From assembly GCF_013114625.1 (NCBI RefSeq), contig NZ_VTXD01000002.1:1-64000 (forward strand): a stretch of 64,000 nt of DNA, written 5' to 3'. Source of the DNA: Vibrio sp. 99-70-13A1. GTDB taxonomy: Bacteria > Pseudomonadota > Gammaproteobacteria > Enterobacterales > Vibrionaceae. The notes beneath the pieces are model-generated. The model was not told the DNA's origin. It made no database searches and saw only the letters and a list, made by a program, of their open reading frames with translations. Positions 18,579 to 28,107 of the stretch are shown here, piece after piece (the stretch's first letter is position 1; every line of letters begins with the position of its first letter). The translations under genes and the position numbers were made by a program.

Positions 18579-21500
18579 TTATTCAACCACCTCGGCTTTC
18601 GCTTTTAACTCTGCCGCACGTTCAGCGACAAGCTCTGGATGGTAAATTGGGTTGCGCTGATCAATTAACGCCTGTCCCCCCTCGAATATCTTTGTGTGAT
18701 CAATCACCACATCTCGGTCTTCACGACAGATGGTATATATCTGATCCATCTCCTTACCAATTTTCAAGGTTACTTCAGGCGGGGCTGCAATCAACAGCTG
18801 TAGTCCGGTTTTTTTTAGGAAGGAAACCGCAGCACTCGCATTCCCACCATCCATGTTGTTGAATGCTTCATCAAGAAGCACCAAGCACGCGCCCCTAGAG
18901 GAGTGGTCACGGATCTTGTAAACATTCATAAAGCTTGCTGCTAGAGCAATATATGCTGGTGTCTGTTGCTCACCACCCGAACCTGTGTGCTGCATATCTG
19001 TCACCCGACGCTCTCCACCCATATCTGGGTTGCGCATCTTCATATCGTAGGTGAAGAAACTGCGATAGTCCCTAATCTCATTGATAAGGTCATCCCCACT
19101 GATCAGTGCCTCTTTCAACAAATCTATAGCGGGGTGATCAGAGGCGGTCTCAAACATTGTACCAATTAACTCCGTCTCTTCCTTGCTTGCGGTCGTAATG
19201 TATTCGTAGATGGTATTCAGGCTCTCTGTTTCAAGCGCTTTATAGTGGAAGCTGTAGATATTATCGTGGAAGGGGGTCTTCTTAAGTAAGTTATTAAGCT
19301 GATTAAAGGTATATTTCATCTGCTCAAAGCGACTTTGTAGTTCACCTACAATGATGCCTCGGAAGTTTTTCTCCATCTGTTCAGCCGCTTCTTGGGCCGC
19401 TTGACGATGCTCTAAAAGTTGTACTGCGAGGATACGTTCAACCCAGTCCGTACAGTCGGTCTCAATGAAGTGATACGCTTCTGTATTCCCATTTTCGAGC
19501 CTTGCTGCCTCTAGTAACTCTTGACGGTTCGCAATATCCTCCGCAAAGTGTGTCGTGAATCTAACGACTTTCTCTCGCAGTTCTCCGCGTGCTCTGAGCT
19601 CTTTCTCTCGTGTAGACTGAGCGTTACCTTGAGCTTCGTTTCGAATTAGGGAGTAGATCCCTTCTTTGCCCTCAAACTTCTGCTCATAGGTCTGCCAAAA
19701 CTCATCTGATTTAGCCGCATCATGCTGGGGTAACTTCTCTGTTTCACTGCGGATCTGCTCGGCCTCGTCCCTCATTGTTGAGAGACGTTCGATCTCAACG
19801 CTCAATGTCTTCAGAATTTCGGAAGCATGTGTTTGATCGCTTTCGGCTTGAGTGATCGCCTTACTACACTCTGCATAATCCTTCTCTGCTTGATCTTTTG
19901 CATCCTTGAGTCGTTCGTCCTCGGATGTCAGCGGTTTCAACTGCTCTTGTGCGATAGACAGTGCTTTTTCGTCGGCCACCAAGCCTACGTTTTGTTCCTG
20001 AACGGACACCGAACCTTCCACGATAGATGCCGATAATCCTGCCCATTGACGATTGAGCTGACTGAGCATTGTTGCCGGTGAACTAAAACTAGCCAAACGT
20101 TGCGCGAGCACATCCAGTTCGGCTTCCAAGCGCTCACGTTGCTGCGCTTTCGCATGCTTACCAATCAGCAGGCCTTCGATTCGAGCGGTTCCCCCCACAG
20201 TACCACCGCCGGTCGTTAGGCCTGAGGCCATTAGAGCTTTACGTTCTTTTCTAAGTTCATCGCGCGTTGTTGCCATCTTAGTTCTATCCAGAACGATGTT
20301 CATAAAGCCACGTGCGATCGAGTCTCTGGTATCAATCAGCGTTGAAACCATTCTCTTTGTTGGCTCTTTGTTGGCACGTAGAGCATGATCAGGGTTAATC
20401 ATACGTGCGCGTTTGATTCGAGGCTCTCGCATCTGGGCTGTCTCATACACCTCAAGCGCGTGGTCAAAGTCATGCACACTCACGACCAACGCTTCTCGGT
20501 TAGATCCTAGATATGACTCCACTGCTTCTTGCCAATCTCTATCGGTTATTTCACAAAGATCACAGACAGGTATGGACTGGATACCTTCACGTTTAAGAAG
20601 TTCTATGGCCATGCTTGTTGCCGGATTAATGTCCGACAGCCCTTGCTTTAGTCGATCAATACGTCCTTGTAAGGCCTCACCCTGAGTTTTGATATCTGCC
20701 AACGCTCGGCTCACATCCTTATCAGCGGCTTCTACGCGTTCGGTCATCTCGGTCAAAAGCATTTTTGTGCCTTTAACTTCCTCGGTTACCTTGAACGTGT
20801 TCACCGATTCCGATGTGGATAAACTGTCGACACCAGCGTGGCCGAGAGCGTGCGTACACGCGTTCCAATGCTTAGCCAGTAATTCAAAACTCTGGATGCC
20901 CAGCGTATCAGGAAATTGTTGACGGATGACTTCACCCACCGCCTTCTGCAATGAACGTATTGCTTTGGTGAGATTGGTCCGGGAATGTGAGACAGTCTGC
21001 TTTGCAGCTTCAACCGTTTTGCTTAGGCTCGCGGCATCAGAGTTTTTCCACGCGATCAGTGCATCATCACGACACTGCTTAAGTTTCGGTTGCCGTGGTG
21101 TCTCTCGACCAATAGTGCGTTGAGCTTTTCCTAGTTGCTCTTGTGCAGCATCTTGGGCATCTTGTTTGTGACCAAGCTCTTCATCGAGTCGAACAGCCTC
21201 AGCCTCCTGTGAAACCCATAGCGCATGATGAGCAGTGGTACGGTGCTTTGTTACTTTCTTTGCTTCTGCGATCAATGCCTCTCGCTCAACTTTGTGACTT
21301 TCGGCGCGAGCGATCTCTTCTTCAATATGTTGGTGGACGATAAGGTCTTGACGCAGCTGCTCGGTTTCAATCGGGTCCGGTGGAAGGATAAAATCTCTGA
21401 TAAAAAGATCGATCGGGCTGTCCATTTTTAATTGCAGCGCATTGGATAATGTCTTAACCAGTAAGTCAGGCTCGATCTTGGCACTACGCGTCTGATTGAG

Positions 21501-22091
21501 CGACATCACCTCAGAGATTTTCTCTCGTATCATCCTCGCACTGTCGATCATCTCGTAGCTCACTGCACCGTGATGCTCTTTGGTGGTCAGTTTCATACGC
21601 TCGACAAACTCACGCCACGGCAGAAACGTGTCATCCCCTAACAAAAGATCGGCTTCAATAATGTGACGGCCTTTGATGATATGGCCGCGGGTTTCTACGT
21701 TTGGCGATTGGCTATTGGCATAAACAGACAGCCCAAATGAATAAGGCCGCTGATGATCGTCGTACCAATTCAGAAATATGTAGGTGTTAGCATTCTCGCG
21801 CTGGCAGCTATTTGTATCATTTTCTTTAAAATCCCCCAGAGCATAACTTCGTGCAGATCGTCCAGAGGTTTTGCCATCAGAGGCTGAATTATAGCGGGTT
21901 CTGCGTTGGTCACCCCCCATTAATACAAACTGAATCGCATCAAAAATGGTGGTTTTCCCCGCCCCGTTTTCTCCCGATAACAGTGTAGCTGGCGCATTCA
22001 GATCAATGGTCTCCAACTCGAATAAGTACCACTGAGCCAGGACAAGATTATGAAGGCTATGTGCCGAGTTAAGGTTATTTAGCTCTGTCAT
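18579..22091 (-). CDS. jetC: Wadjet SMC-like ATPase JetC
   Basis: 1170 aa from the ATG at 22091, preceded by GAGGTG; the frame extends upstream to 22142 but that part overlaps jetB and lacks a binding site. The Walker A loop is at residues 40-47 (GENGAGKT). Long coiled-coil arms with heptad-like charge fill the middle, with a hinge-like globular segment around residues 470-640. The C-terminal head has the ABC signature (GSGGEQQTP) and Walker B (ACLVLLDEAFNNMD). This is the MukB/SbcC-like motor that extrudes DNA loops. It overlaps jetB by 17 bases. A complete head with no frameshift suggests a working system. Confidence 0.93.
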   Translation of the reverse strand: MTELNNLNSAHSLHNLVLAQWYLFELETIDLNAPATLLSGENGAGKTTIFDAIQFVLMGGDQRRTRYNSASDGKTSGRSARSYALGDFKENDTNSCQRENANTYIFLNWYDDHQRPYSFGLSVYANSQSPNVETRGHIIKGRHIIEADLLLGDDTFLPWREFVERMKLTTKEHHGAVSYEMIDSARMIREKISEVMSLNQTRSAKIEPDLLVKTLSNALQLKMDSPIDLFIRDFILPPDPIETEQLRQDLIVHQHIEEEIARAESHKVEREALIAEAKKVTKHRTTAHHALWVSQEAEAVRLDEELGHKQDAQDAAQEQLGKAQRTIGRETPRQPKLKQCRDDALIAWKNSDAASLSKTVEAAKQTVSHSRTNLTKAIRSLQKAVGEVIRQQFPDTLGIQSFELLAKHWNACTHALGHAGVDSLSTSESVNTFKVTEEVKGTKMLLTEMTERVEAADKDVSRALADIKTQGEALQGRIDRLKQGLSDINPATSMAIELLKREGIQSIPVCDLCEITDRDWQEAVESYLGSNREALVVSVHDFDHALEVYETAQMREPRIKRARMINPDHALRANKEPTKRMVSTLIDTRDSIARGFMNIVLDRTKMATTRDELRKERKALMASGLTTGGGTVGGTARIEGLLIGKHAKAQQRERLEAELDVLAQRLASFSSPATMLSQLNRQWAGLSASIVEGSVSVQEQNVGLVADEKALSIAQEQLKPLTSEDERLKDAKDQAEKDYAECSKAITQAESDQTHASEILKTLSVEIERLSTMRDEAEQIRSETEKLPQHDAAKSDEFWQTYEQKFEGKEGIYSLIRNEAQGNAQSTREKELRARGELREKVVRFTTHFAEDIANRQELLEAARLENGNTEAYHFIETDCTDWVERILAVQLLEHRQAAQEAAEQMEKNFRGIIVGELQSRFEQMKYTFNQLNNLLKKTPFHDNIYSFHYKALETESLNTIYEYITTASKEETELIGTMFETASDHPAIDLLKEALISGDDLINEIRDYRSFFTYDMKMRNPDMGGERRVTDMQHTGSGGEQQTPAYIALAASFMNVYKIRDHSSRGACLVLLDEAFNNMDGGNASAAVSFLKKTGLQLLIAAPPEVTLKIGKEMDQIYTICREDRDVVIDHTKIFEGGQALIDQRNPIYHPELVAERAAELKAKAEVVE

Positions 22092-22746
22092 CAGACACCT
22101 CTGCATTCTCTGTACTATCGGTTTCTTCATATACAGCCTCATCAGACACAGGTTCGGGTGTGTCGCTATCTATGAAGCGATTGAGAGTCTCTAAGTAGGC
22201 TGGGTTAACCACACGGGTTATATTGGGGAGAACAATTATCTCGTGAAGTTTGGTATCAGGGTCTCTGCTTCCGAGCTCAATAATTCCCTTTCTCCTTAAG
22301 TTATCCAGTGCTGTACTGGTTTCTGTTATGAGAAGCCTCTCCCTCTTTACCTGTTCGTACTGGTTTAGAAGCTCTGCCGTTGGCGGTTTAACTCGTCCAA
22401 GTTCTGTGCGCCCCATTGAAGCTTCAGCATCATACATTTTTCGTAGAATAAGCAGAAATAGTGTAGAGGTTATATCTAACCGCTTACCGGAACCTCGAGG
22501 TAAAACCCCCGCATAGCCGAAGTTGCGATCGTAGTACCACATCATATTCAATCCATCAAAAAGCTTGTGAAAGTAGGTCTGATTATCCTCACACAACTTG
22601 AAGTGCTCTTTTTGGCCGCGTTTACCCTTCCATACCCACTGCTTCTGCAGTAAATACGCTGCCGTATTGCGAAGGCTATCAGCATAATCGGCAGATGTTT
22701 TCGACTCGATCTCTTTGAGCTCTCTGAGCATAATTTCACTGGCCAT
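22075..22746 (-). CDS. jetB: Wadjet subunit JetB (MukE-like)
   Basis: 223 aa, DUF4194 type: winged-helix protein equivalent to MukE that bridges the kleisin JetA and the motor JetC. Visible features are a helical first half (SADYADSLRNTAAYLLQKQWVWK) and the segment SGKRLDITSTLFLLILRKMYDAE, followed by a second winged-helix-like unit (LDNLRRKGIIELG). The tail (about 200-223) is acidic and probably disordered. The start ATG overlaps the end of jetA by 11 bases. Confidence 0.88.
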   Translation of the reverse strand: MASEIMLRELKEIESKTSADYADSLRNTAAYLLQKQWVWKGKRGQKEHFKLCEDNQTYFHKLFDGLNMMWYYDRNFGYAGVLPRGSGKRLDITSTLFLLILRKMYDAEASMGRTELGRVKPPTAELLNQYEQVKRERLLITETSTALDNLRRKGIIELGSRDPDTKLHEIIVLPNITRVVNPAYLETLNRFIDSDTPEPVSDEAVYEETDSTENAEVSDDRAK

Positions 22747-24142
22747 GTGAGTTTTTCTCCGTGATGGTGTTTCGGCGGATTGTCAAGCGACGCCCCGCCA
22801 TCTGTTCTAGGTCAGTCCACTCTCTTTCATCAAACTCAACGCTGTACTTTGACAGCAGGGGATAAAGTGGATGTGTTTTGGATACGCCTTGTGCCAAAAG
22901 GCGCAAATGAAGTGCTGCCATCATGTCATCGGCAGTATTAATCTTAAGGTCATTCGTGGTGATATCCACTCGACCTCCAAGATTCGTTTCAATGAAGTGT
23001 TCAACACGCTCCGGGTTACATTTCTGGAAGCTGATGTGTTCTTGCTTCAGCTGGTTGTATGCCCTTTTTTCCCACAGTGGTTTTTGTTGCCTACGTGCCG
23101 TCTGCACAGGTGGTACCGGCTTTGATTTCGGTTGAGCCAATCGGCAATCAGCGAGAAGTTCTTCTCCTATAGAAGGACTAGGCAAGGCGTCTAAGGAAGC
23201 TTGACTCCCAATGCGATCAAGCAAAGTTTGAATTTGTTGCCCCATATTGCTGGGAGTATGGACGGTATACTTGATCTTTTCGTGTACCCGCCTGGTGATA
23301 CGGCGTGCGTACTCCTGCGTCTTATTAAACAGTGGACCAATTCCGTCAAATGCTTTGCTTAAGCGATCTAAGTCTGCTTCCACAAGCTGAACTGAGGGAT
23401 TCGAAATATCATCTCGTTTATAGGCTCTCGCACACTCCTCAAGGCGATCTGGACTGAAACGTAGATCACTAACCAGTTTACGGATCTTACTGGCATGAAG
23501 GTTAGGGTTTCCTTTTAGAGCAAGCTTCTCAATATTGGGCAAAAAGAGTTCGCCCAAGTATTCTTCGAAGTAAAACGTGAAATTGTTACTACCCTGGGTC
23601 GTACCTCCGCAAAGCACATGGTGGATTTCGCGGATGTTGCCCACGAGTGCTCTGAGTCGATTTAAGAAACTTTCCATGTCATCAGCGGCTTTGCGCACCA
23701 ACGACCCATTAATAGGGTCTTTAACTACTTCTGCGAGGTTTGAGCGTACAGCCAAACACACCACTCCTAACGATGGGTGCTCTGCACTCATACTGCCGAG
23801 AAAGTGCAAAAGCCTTCGCGCATCTTGTGACATCCAGACAACGTATCGATATCCACTCTCTCGCTCTTCCCGGATCCACCCCGTATCACGCAGGCGGTTG
23901 TATACGTACTGTTCAGGAGATGAGTTTCCAGCTATCGCTTCACCTGACTCAATTTCAAGGCGCAGATTCTTATTCGCGATATAGTCCCGTAGAAAAACTC
24001 GTACTTGTTGAGGGGCGGGTTCATCCACCAATTGTGCTGGGTCCAAAAAGATATCGAGCTCAACTAATAACGCGAGCATCGATCGCCCACTCTCGCCCGA
24101 GATTGGTTTAAAGAGGTTGGTATTGACTGTGGCAAAGCTCAT
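22736..24142 (-). CDS. jetA: Wadjet kleisin subunit JetA (MukF-like)
   Basis: 468 aa, DUF3375 type, which is the JetA of type I Wadjet. N-terminal winged-helix-like region (FLRDYIANKNLRLE, then RLRDTGWIREERESGYRYVVWMS) followed by long helices that in kleisins contact the SMC neck. AGGAT precedes the ATG. First gene of jetABCD; divergent from the WYL regulator with a 177-base shared upstream region. Length and gene order agree with complete type I systems. Confidence 0.9.
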   Translation of the reverse strand: MSFATVNTNLFKPISGESGRSMLALLVELDIFLDPAQLVDEPAPQQVRVFLRDYIANKNLRLEIESGEAIAGNSSPEQYVYNRLRDTGWIREERESGYRYVVWMSQDARRLLHFLGSMSAEHPSLGVVCLAVRSNLAEVVKDPINGSLVRKAADDMESFLNRLRALVGNIREIHHVLCGGTTQGSNNFTFYFEEYLGELFLPNIEKLALKGNPNLHASKIRKLVSDLRFSPDRLEECARAYKRDDISNPSVQLVEADLDRLSKAFDGIGPLFNKTQEYARRITRRVHEKIKYTVHTPSNMGQQIQTLLDRIGSQASLDALPSPSIGEELLADCRLAQPKSKPVPPVQTARRQQKPLWEKRAYNQLKQEHISFQKCNPERVEHFIETNLGGRVDITTNDLKINTADDMMAALHLRLLAQGVSKTHPLYPLLSKYSVEFDEREWTDLEQMAGRRLTIRRNTITEKNSHGQ

Positions 24143-24319
24143 CGAATCATCCTGTGAACCTTTGGTACGTCCTGAGTCTACCTAAAAAACACCATGTAAA
24201 CTCTCTTGCATATATACTTTATACACCCCTTTATTAAATATATATAGTAGATATTTATACAGTACTGGATTACACTTTTAAACGTATGAGCAACTAAGCA
24301 TGAGTAGAAGGGCCGCTAT
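24143..24319. promoter_or_regulatory. Divergent promoter region jetA / WYL regulator
   Basis: An AT-rich stretch with overlapping TATA-like words in both directions (TATAAAGTATATAT toward jetA, TTATACAGTACTGG and TACACT toward the regulator). It is the likely binding site of the WYL protein; no perfect dyad was found by eye. Confidence 0.5.
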
Positions 24320-25321
24320 ATGCAGTATTCACAGTACATCAAACCCGCGATCGCATCGGGCACGCAGGCGATTCCAGTAATGGAGTTCGCCAGCAAGCGG
24401 CTTGAAGTTGGGGCATACTCACATCCTCAATGGCTACGCTTGTGTTACATCGAGCGACAACTGCTCTGGGAGCGACGCTTAACAACGACCATGCTGATGG
24501 AGACTTTTGGGATCTCACGTCCTCAGGCTCAGAAAGATGTAAAGCTTTATCAGCAGTTAGCACCAAAGGCAATCAAGCCCTATCAGTTGGGTATTCCCTA
24601 CCATCAACCCACGGAAGGTTTTGAGCCAGTGCTGTTGTCCGAAGAGAACTTGCAATGGCAGGCTATTGAAGAGTATGCGCCGCCCTTAGCTTCACACACC
24701 ACAGAATTACCCATGCTGATACGCCATCATAATCTACGCGTTCTCGCCCGATTACTCTCGGCAATTGAACACCAGCGTACTATCGAAGCGGTGGTTGCAA
24801 CGATGAGCTCACCCAAAGGGCGTGGTCGAAGATTAACTCCGACTTCGATCGCGTTTGTTAATAATCGTTACCATGTACGCGCTTTTTGTTGGGATAACAT
24901 GGCGTATCGTGATTTCCTTATTGGGCGTTTCAAAAGTACCCCAAAGGTGGTTAAACCCTCTATGAATGAGACTGGTTGGGGCGATAATGCGCCTGCTTTT
25001 GAGCGTTGTAGAGGTATCCCACCAGAACATGATACTGACTGGGAACAGATGATCGAACTTGAGTTAAGACCTAATCCACATCTTAGCCAAGATCAGCAGA
25101 CATTAATCATAACTGATTATGAGTTGGAGCAAGGGGGAGTCTTAAAGCGGATCGCACTTCGCAAGCCGCTAATTGGTTATTTCTTAGTTGATAATCGGAT
25201 TCCTGCTAGTGAAGTTGAATACAACCTTGCAGTTGAGGAGAACCCTAAAGCTTGGCCTGTATTTGCCTTTACGACCGATTTAAATAGGCCAGCCCACGAG
25301 TTTGGGTTTGAGCCCGACTAA
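24320..25321 (+). CDS. WYL-domain transcriptional regulator (CapW/BrxR type)
   Basis: 333 aa. An N-terminal winged helix-turn-helix (about 30-90; TTTMLMETFGISRPQAQKDVKLY) is followed by a WYL domain (about 120-215) with the typical strand RYHVRAFCWDNMAYRDFLIGRF, whose arginines would contact a ligand. A C-terminal WCX-like dimerisation extension follows (about 230-333). CapW and BrxR regulators sit at one end of many CBASS, BREX and Wadjet loci and repress them until infection or DNA damage. Its divergent position supports control of jetABCD. No strong ribosome binding site is visible before the ATG. Confidence 0.88.
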   Translation: MQYSQYIKPAIASGTQAIPVMEFASKRLEVGAYSHPQWLRLCYIERQLLWERRLTTTMLMETFGISRPQAQKDVKLYQQLAPKAIKPYQLGIPYHQPTEGFEPVLLSEENLQWQAIEEYAPPLASHTTELPMLIRHHNLRVLARLLSAIEHQRTIEAVVATMSSPKGRGRRLTPTSIAFVNNRYHVRAFCWDNMAYRDFLIGRFKSTPKVVKPSMNETGWGDNAPAFERCRGIPPEHDTDWEQMIELELRPNPHLSQDQQTLIITDYELEQGGVLKRIALRKPLIGYFLVDNRIPASEVEYNLAVEENPKAWPVFAFTTDLNRPAHEFGFEPD

Positions 25322-25413
25322 TCCTTTGTGGAAAAATACCCTGTAGGAGAAAGTAAATTTCTCAGAAACGAGGTTAGACGTTAATTCCTTAAGGGGGGGG
25401 GCATACCTCTACA

Positions 25414-25460
25414 AAAGCCAATCCGTATTTTACTAATTTAGTAAAATACGGATTAGCTTT
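25414..25460. terminator. Bidirectional terminator with 35-bp perfect palindrome
   Basis: 25420-25454 is a perfect inverted repeat (17-bp arms AATCCGTATTTTACTAA around one T). It is extended by AAAGC/GCTTT outside one mismatch, to 25414-25460. It lies between the convergent WYL and VOC genes. A run of nine G residues (25393-25401) sits just upstream. Confidence 0.7.
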
Positions 25461-25546
25461 GTCTAAAGACGTGTTCCAATAGACAAACCATATAAAAACA
25501 GGATTGGCAACAATACCAATCCTGCTTCATTAATTTTCTAGCTCAA

Positions 25547-26032
25547 TTATTCGTACTCAGACGCGTAAGTTTCTTCATAAGTGTGTGAGTAAAGTTCAAA
25601 TAGGTTACCAAACGGGTCTTCCATGTAGATCATTTGTGCCGGCTTGCTATCGTCTTCTGGGTGGTAGCGCATGATGTCCATACGAGCCTTACCATCAAAT
25701 TTTTCAACGTTTGCAATGGTTGATTCAAAATCATCTGTTTGTAGACAGAAGTGGAAGATACCTAGACGAGAGAAATCAACTTCGTGACGCTCTTGACGTT
25801 CTTTCATTTCAAACAGCTCTACACCGATACCATCTGTTGTTACTAGGTGAGCGATGTTGAAGCCTTTGAAGTCTTCACCAAATACGGCGATACACATACG
25901 CCCGATTGCAGTTTCGCGCTCTTCGATAACTTTTGTGTTGTCCATTACAATGCGTAGACCTAGCGCTTTAGTGTAGAATTCTACCGCTTTTGTCATGTCT
26001 CCGACCATTAGGCCAATATGATTCATTTTCAT
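25547..26032 (-). CDS. Intact VOC-family protein carried by the island (161 aa)
   Basis: A glyoxalase/bleomycin-resistance-fold (VOC) protein with paired beta-alpha-beta modules: MNHIGLMVGDMTKAVEFYTKALGL at the start and FHFCLQTDDFESTIA mid-way, then MIYMEDPFGNLFELYSH. Candidate metal ligands are His4, Glu87 and the Glu of LFELY. The ATG at 26032 is preferred over an in-frame TTG at 26044 because GGAG lies seven bases upstream and the chromosomal homologue also starts MKMN. By hand count it differs from the split chromosomal gene at about 24 of 161 positions. Substrate unknown. It lies 117 bases after the recombinase operon on the same strand. It probably replaces the function the island destroys on insertion. 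Confidence 0.85.
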   Translation of the reverse strand: MKMNHIGLMVGDMTKAVEFYTKALGLRIVMDNTKVIEERETAIGRMCIAVFGEDFKGFNIAHLVTTDGIGVELFEMKERQERHEVDFSRLGIFHFCLQTDDFESTIANVEKFDGKARMDIMRYHPEDDSKPAQMIYMEDPFGNLFELYSHTYEETYASEYE

Positions 26033-26148
26033 TATCTGCTCCAAATACCTATGTAATTTGTTTCGTCTTTCGTTTCGATGTGGATGAGTATAGGGGGAGC
26101 AATTGATTTATAAAAATTATCAATAATTTTCATTTTAATAATTTTTTG

Positions 26149-27531
26149 TTATCGAGATCGCTGACTGATGGAAGAGTCTTCAATGCACTTATCAATATCG
26201 GCTTGAAAAGCATTTAACAAATGTTTTATCTCTATAAGGGCAGCAGTAGTTGTTATTTCCTTGTTGGTTATCTGTCCTTCTAGCGCTTCAATTTGACGTT
26301 CCACTAACTTCACGCTGCTTGAGAGCGACACTGCATTGTAAACAGTTGTGTAGCCATTTAAATCAGCAAACACCAGGTCTATATAAGTATCTAGTGAGCT
26401 TAGGTTTGTGTGGCCTGTCCATTGCTGCAATTGCTGTTTAAAGGTTGCCGTGTGTAACAGGTGTTTTCTAAAATCATCTTTGCTGTTGATCTCAGCATTA
26501 GTGAGTATCAGTTCTTTGAGCTTGTCTGTTACAAAAGCGTGCCTCCATAGGTGAGGACTGATTGCCCCCTCTATCCCTAACTCTTTCTGCCATCCATTTA
26601 TGTATGTTGTCCACGAATCAGCGGTAAGTGGTTTGCCAGTTGTTAAGCTGATATAAAGAAAGTCATGCTTAACTTTCTTTTTCTTCATCACTTTCTTTCT
26701 AACTTTCCCATAGTCGCTGATGCTTGTTAGCAGAACGCTTGGCACTGGGATATGACGCGTGGTTTGGTCATCTTTTCGTTTGAGGGTGGTTAACTTGAGT
26801 GAACCTGTGCGTCTAGCATCTTCATAATCACTCCACTTTATTAAACTCAACTCTTGCACACGAGCACCAAGCTGTTCCATAGCAGTGTAAAGCGCCATGT
26901 CCCGCTTACGCCTGTCTTTTGAAGGTTGAGTTTTGATGTGGTTCCAGACTTTTAAAGCATCTTCTTCTGATACAGGGTGGCGCTTCTTCTTGGCGTCAGG
27001 AGTTGGAAATGCAGAATGGGTTTGTCTTACCCCCTCAACAAAACCCTTATATCCCTCTGGCTTGTGCTTGTAGGGCTTCTCAATTATCTGAATTGAGTTA
27101 CTTTTATCTGTACCAATGAAGTTACTTAGGTCGTGGAAAGATTGCACGAAACACAAAAAGTCGATACAACTACGAGCGATGCTAATTACCGTGTTGTTCG
27201 ATCTTTTTAGCTCACCATTAGCTTCACGTTCTACCTGTAGGTTTTGAACGAATAATCTAAAAGTTGAGTCACTAAGTTGACTGAATTTACTGACGATAGG
27301 TTGAGCCTCAACGAAGCGAACCAAGTGATTAATGTTGTGCGCTTTGCTACGAAGAGTGCCTTGCTTCTTGTTTGTCATAACCAAGGTACGCATATACGTA
27401 TTGACTTCAACACACGGAAGATGGTTGCTGTAAGTCACAAAAGGAATGTCGATGGGCTTACGAAATTGAAGCTTTCCATCAAACCCAATATGAGTCCATT
27501 GTTTATGGTCTTTTAGCTTATGTACGGGCAT
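26149..27531 (-). CDS. Tyrosine recombinase (460 aa)
   Basis: The C-terminal catalytic domain shows the family boxes: Arg in EQLGARVQELSLIKW, HLWRHAFVT (H-x2-R-H), WTGHTNLSSLDTYI (His and tyrosine nucleophile). The N-terminal part (about 30-170) is a SAM-like core-binding region. It overlaps the coiled-coil gene upstream by 14 bases and ends the recombinase operon. It may correspond to one of the Gamma-Mobile-Trio recombinases, but names are not assigned here. Expected to catalyse island integration and excision with the two larger recombinases. Confidence 0.88.
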   Translation of the reverse strand: MPVHKLKDHKQWTHIGFDGKLQFRKPIDIPFVTYSNHLPCVEVNTYMRTLVMTNKKQGTLRSKAHNINHLVRFVEAQPIVSKFSQLSDSTFRLFVQNLQVEREANGELKRSNNTVISIARSCIDFLCFVQSFHDLSNFIGTDKSNSIQIIEKPYKHKPEGYKGFVEGVRQTHSAFPTPDAKKKRHPVSEEDALKVWNHIKTQPSKDRRKRDMALYTAMEQLGARVQELSLIKWSDYEDARRTGSLKLTTLKRKDDQTTRHIPVPSVLLTSISDYGKVRKKVMKKKKVKHDFLYISLTTGKPLTADSWTTYINGWQKELGIEGAISPHLWRHAFVTDKLKELILTNAEINSKDDFRKHLLHTATFKQQLQQWTGHTNLSSLDTYIDLVFADLNGYTTVYNAVSLSSSVKLVERQIEALEGQITNKEITTTAALIEIKHLLNAFQADIDKCIEDSSISQRSR

Positions 27532-28096
27532 CTACAAACCTTTTAAATTCAGCTATGAACTTATCAAAATCATCAGATTGCTGTGCATGGCTTAGTTTCA
27601 CTTCGAGCCTTACGTTTTCTTCCTGATAGAGTTCGACACGTTGCTCAAGAGTGCCGTTGTGCTCTGCTAGTTTTTTAGTATGAGAGCGAAGCTCATCTAT
27701 TACTGTCGTAAAGTTAAAGCAAGCAAAACGCATCGCATCAAGCTGGTTCTCTAACTCTTCAACTTTGAGTCTTAAACCTGTAGCGGTTTGCTTGTTTGGC
27801 TTTCCTGTTTTTTCTGCGTAAAGGGCAGCTTCTATAGCAGCTTTAGCGTTAACTCTTAACTCATCGAGCCCTAAGAAGCCTCGGTTCAAGAGGGCTTCTG
27901 AGATGCTTTTTACGGTGTTTACAGAACACGAAGCGATTTGTCGCCTTGGATTTTCATATTTCGCTATAGCCGATTGAGATTTCAGTGCCCAGTATAGTTC
28001 TGCATCGTCTTTGAAATCGCGCGGCGCTTTAATAATTTCGAGTAGCAGCTTTTCGGTTTCAAGTACCTTGGTTTGGTTTTTTTCTAGAACTTTCAT
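27518..28096 (-). CDS. Small coiled-coil protein of the recombinase operon (192 aa)
   Basis: An N-terminal helix-turn-helix-like region (about 40-75; SAIAKYENPRRQIASCSVNTVKSISEALL) is followed by a long coiled coil (about 105-180; LRLKVEELENQLDAM ... EQRVELYQEENVRLEVKL). The pattern resembles TnpC of Tn554 and GmtX of Gamma-Mobile-Trio elements, small proteins that accompany several recombinases. AAGGA lies eight bases before the ATG. Sits between two recombinase genes, overlapping the 460-aa one, so a structural or directional accessory role is likely. Confidence 0.7.
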   Translation of the reverse strand: MKVLEKNQTKVLETEKLLLEIIKAPRDFKDDAELYWALKSQSAIAKYENPRRQIASCSVNTVKSISEALLNRGFLGLDELRVNAKAAIEAALYAEKTGKPNKQTATGLRLKVEELENQLDAMRFACFNFTTVIDELRSHTKKLAEHNGTLEQRVELYQEENVRLEVKLSHAQQSDDFDKFIAEFKRFVDART

Positions 28097-28107
28097 TGAG
28101 GCAATCC

